Shown piece after piece: positions 56,139-60,900 of a DNA stretch of 64,000 bases. Origin of the DNA: Megalonaias nervosa (lineage: Eukaryota; Mollusca; Bivalvia; Unionida; Unionidae); NCBI GenBank assembly GCA_016617855.1, contig JAECUM010001747.1, positions 1 through 64,000 of the forward strand, in the 5' to 3' direction. How positions within the stretch are numbered: the first letter of the stretch is position 1; the number at the start of each line of letters is the position of its first letter. The notes beneath the pieces are model-generated. The model ran no database searches and had not been told where the DNA came from. It was given only the letters and a program-made list of their open reading frames with translations. Position numbers and translations under genes: made by a program.

Positions 56139-57885
56139 ACAAAATCTATTTTTAGCCTATGCTGACCCTGTTATGATCTTGACAATTACGTCCAGTTGTA
56201 ATCATCAATGTTGCCAACTACAAGACTGAAAAACCAATTTTTCTGCATTGAAACAAAATGCCATGTGTTTTTAAAGGCAGCGATCCTGTCACGTGATTCG
56301 TTAGTAGCACTCTGGTACCCTGTTGTTTTTCACACTTCTTTACACTAAGTGAGAAAAGCCAAAATGGCTTCGATATGTACGCAGATTTGACCTGAACAAT
56401 AGCACCTCACGTCCGTTAGGATTTGTAATCTTGACAATTATTGTCAGTAGTAATAGCCACTAATTATGAAAGTGAACAAGCTCAACATCTTACTAAGGGA
56501 AGCCATAAAGGCTATCAAACATTTTCCTGCTGACTTGTGTATTGTACATCAATACCGCCACTACTCAGTTGTTACTACTGTTCAATAATTGTAATCTTAA
56601 CAGTTATCAGAGCGACTAAACCGGACATCTCATGATAACACAGCAGTAAGGCTAATTGGATTACGTGTACTTACCTTTTTGTATGGATTAAAATTTGAGT
56701 TTTTCTCGGCTTTATGGAATAAATGTGGCTTCTTGTGAGGCGTATATGATATAATATTAACCTTAGTGGTACATGTACTTTACTCCACACTTTCTTCAGT
56801 AACGAAAACCTGACATCGGGAAACAGAAATCAGATTACTTAACACACGTTATGAATAAAATACTGGTTCTGGATACATATTACAAAATAAAATGCGGCCG
56901 CTTGAGAGGGGTAAATTTTATCTTTTTGCACTAATATGCTGGCCACTGGTCGCATTAGCAAGGTGGCCTTTCATGAGGGGTATTTTGAACACAATTCTGG
57001 CCATAAGGAGCAGGTGGCCGCTGGTCAGGGGGGCCAATAGAGAGGGGGACCACTGTACATATACGTAACAACAACAAGAAGTGGACTGAGTGTTGGCTAA
57101 ATTGTGTCTATGTTTTTGTAAAATATTTACAACAAGATATGGACTGAGTGATGGCTAAATTGTGTCTATGTTGATGTGAAGTATATACAAAATATGGACT
57201 GAGTGATGACTAAATTGTTTCTATGTTGATGTAAAGTATATACAACAAGATATGGACTGAGTGATTGCTAAATTGTGTCTATGTTGATGTAAAATATATA
57301 CAATAAGATGTGGACTGTGTGATGCCTAAATTGTGTCTATGTTGATGTAAAATATATACAATAAGATGTGGACTGAATGATAGCTAAACTGTGTGTGTGT
57401 CTGTTGATGTAAAGTATATACAATAAGATGTGGACTGAGTGATGACTAAATTGTGTCTATGTTGATGTAAAGTATATATAACAAGATGTGGACTGAGTGA
57501 TGACTAAATTGTGTCTATGTTGATGTAAAGTATATACAACAAGATGTGGACTGAGTGATGACTAAATTGTGTCTATGTTGATGTAAAGTATATACAACAA
57601 GATGTGGACTGAGTGATGACTAAATTGTGTCTATGTTGATGTAAAGTATATATAACAAGATATGGACTGAGTCATGGCTAAACTGTGTCTATGTTGATGT
57701 AAAGTATATACAACATGATATGGACTGAGTGATGGCTAAACTGTGTCGATGTTGATGTAAAGTACCAGTATATACAACAATAAGTGAACTGAATCAGTGG
57801 CTAAGTGAACTGAGTCATGGCTAAACTATCTGAAGGCAGACAGGCTAGGATAAAGCAATGAAGCTAAATATTCATTAAATATATA

Positions 57886-57956
<71 letters not shown>

Positions 57957-60900
57957 TATATATATATATAGATATCAGATATACTTGTTTATAAATCAAG
58001 TGCAACTGTAAACAACGTACACTCTCATCTGCCATCACATAATGCGCCAGCATGTCATGGTCCATAATGTTTGTTCTACTGATTACTCCTTATAAACTGT
58101 AAAGACCAAGATCTGCTAGCACAGAGTGCGATGGCTGACCATGGTCTATGCAGATGGCAGTTGGGCCCAACATATATGTGAATACTGATGGTATTTTAAA
58201 AATGATATCAAAACCTTCAAATTGTTTACAATAAAATGAATTCTGTAAAATGTTTCATTTGTGCTCCTTCAAAACAAACTTTTTACTTTATCTCTTCTAT
58301 GATCTTCATTCAGGATAAAAGCCAAGTATTAAAGATGGAGAAAACAAATGCACAAATCTTTTTTAGAACTGTTACAGTAATTTCAATGCAATACTTTACA
58401 AAATCCTTAACAGTGGGTTATTTTTGAAGAGTCAAAATTTCATCCTTCAAATCTTACATTTGTATGCAGTAAATAAATTCCATTCTGCTGCTGGCCATTA
58501 TTCCCTTACCCTAAGTTCTATTTTGCACCACAATGGCTTGGTTATATTCCTAACTGGATTACCAAAATATGAGCACTGCTCACATTTACCTAGTGATTAT
58601 AAATTTTATTCATCCCTTGCTAGTTCTTGTTAAATAAAGGCTACCTAGATACACCTGTGCCATTCCCTATATTCAGAATTTGGTAATGAACAGAAAAGAG
58701 AATTTTACAAAAGTACTTACATCAATTGAAATTTATGAATAAGTTGAAAATATATCTATCAACTGTTAGTTTTGGGAAGCCCCCAAAAATGAACTTATTC
58801 TAGGAGTATGATAAATTGCATTGCACATAAACAAAAATGTATAATTTTACATACGTCATGATGAAATCCACATTTTTAAATTAAATATTGGGAAACCCCT
58901 CATAACATGATGGCTGGGTAAATACTGGGAAACCCCTCATAACATGATGGCTGGGTAAATACTGGGAAACCCCTCATAACACAATGGCTGGGTAAACACT
59001 GGGAAATCCCTCATAACATTATGGCTGGGTAAATTGTGGGAAACACCTCATAACATAATGGCTGAGTATATACTGGAAACCCTTATAACATGATGACAGG
59101 GTAAATACTGGGAAACCATTCCTAACACAATGGCTGGGTATATACTGGGAAACCCTCATAACATGATGGTTGTAGGGCCCTGCTGTTCTATCTCTGGATC
59201 TTTTTAAATAGCAGAACATATCAGTTAATCTTTCCTGGAAAGTCTTTTCTATGATACAACATCAGCTGTTCTAGATGTGCACAATATCAAATTTTGGCCA
59301 ATACAGACAACATGAATTGCAAAAGGGTTCACTTCTGTGATTTTAGGAGAAACTCCATTTCTCCTACTAACCATACCAGATGCTTAATTTCTTCCAAAAT
59401 GACATAACATTTTCATTGAATAGACCCCTAGATTTCATAAAGGCTTACAAATTATCAAACATGACTTGTACACTTAAATGAGGCTTGACAACTAGTAGAT
59501 TTGCCAAGAAAAATGTTTTTGGATCCAACATTTCTTCACTGATCATACATGCATATACAACTAGCTTCTTTATAACATTAATATAACCACTTTTTCATCT
59601 ATCAAAATCTCTAACAATAATACACTCTGAGCTGACATATCTGTTAATCAGACATGACTTTGGTCCTTCATAAAAGAAGTCAAAAAAATCTTAGGGGAGT
59701 TTGGTGGTCCTCCCCCAACAGGTTCTTGAGGGGCAGTGCCCCTGATCTGGCGGAGCCAGGGGCCAAAGTTCCCCAGGCCAAAAATGCATTTTACAATCAT
59801 AAAAATCTGCTCCTGGTGGACCTTATTATCATAATATATAACAAAACAATCATTTCAAAACTTAACAAACTAACCAAAATTTTAAACTTTACCTGAAGAA
59901 TTTTACAATATTCACTGTCACATCAAATTGTTCTCCAATAACATTAGTGCTGAAGTTATTTCATGTGAATGTCAGTGTTCACACAGTAATTAAGTCACAA
60001 TAATTTGTCAACTTCTGCAGCAAATGTGATAATACAATTTTCCTCTTTTCAGAAAAAATATGTAGAATAAAGCACCAAAATACATCAATTATGTACAAAT
60101 AGTCACTTAAAATTCACTTGTTTCTTCCCCCACTGGACACAACATGTTGATAATAATATACCAGTCTTGCTCCTTTTTCAGCCAGGACAAACATTTTATT
60201 TGCTTTCCTTTTTGACTCAGTGATCAATCTTTTCTTTATATCAATAAGGATTTTATTTCCCTTTCAAACACCTCCTTATATTGGCTCTTTTTACAAAAAA
60301 CTCATTTTTATCTATAATGGTCTGCACAAAATATAACATAATTTAAGTTCAGAATCTATCAGATGTTGAAAGAGGATAATGAAAAAAAAACAACATACAA
60401 ATGAGTCTGAAGCTGTATTACTAAATGAATAAAAAATAAAAGAAAACAACAATTCTTTAAGTACTTGTCATCTGGTAATAGCAGGCTGCAGAATTAGTAT
60501 TCAGACACACAATACCAACTCTTGCGCAGCTAATATACTTCTTCATCAAATGCACTTATTGATAAGTGTATCAACTATAAAGTCAAAATAGCCCATAATA
60601 AAGTCAGTGTAAGAGTTTATTGTAATTCTGTTACTGTAGTACAGGTAAAACCCATTATAACGCAATGCTTGGGGTCCAAAGAATAACACTGCGATATAAG
60701 CAGGATCGCGTTAAAAAATTTTTCTAAAAACTTCCCCACAGAAAATTTGCAGTGAAATTTCAGTGTCAGCAGTTTCAACTAACCTCTTGATCATATAATC
60801 TGCTAGGGATAAGAATAATCAGCCTTTCCGAGAGCATGTATTTAGGATGTTAAAAAGAGAGGTCACCTTAAATTTAAAAAATGGGAGCCATGCTGCCATC

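Larger units (their letters stand above)
54423..57070. mobile_element. Solo LTR, copy 2, split by a pogo-like element
   Basis: It starts TGTTACGTGTAGGCTCGTAC and ends ATACGTAACA. ACAA flanks both sides, and removing the insertion restores an array unit reading TATACAACAAGAAGTGG, found elsewhere in the array. Without the inner element it is about 935 bp and matches copy 1 (16341-17281) along its length. No internal retrotransposon sequence remains, so it is a solo LTR from recombination between two LTRs. Confidence 0.82.

Noticed and set aside
57887..57973. Replication origin or cruciform element
   Set aside because: A plain TA microsatellite; nothing beyond its self-complementarity supports a function.
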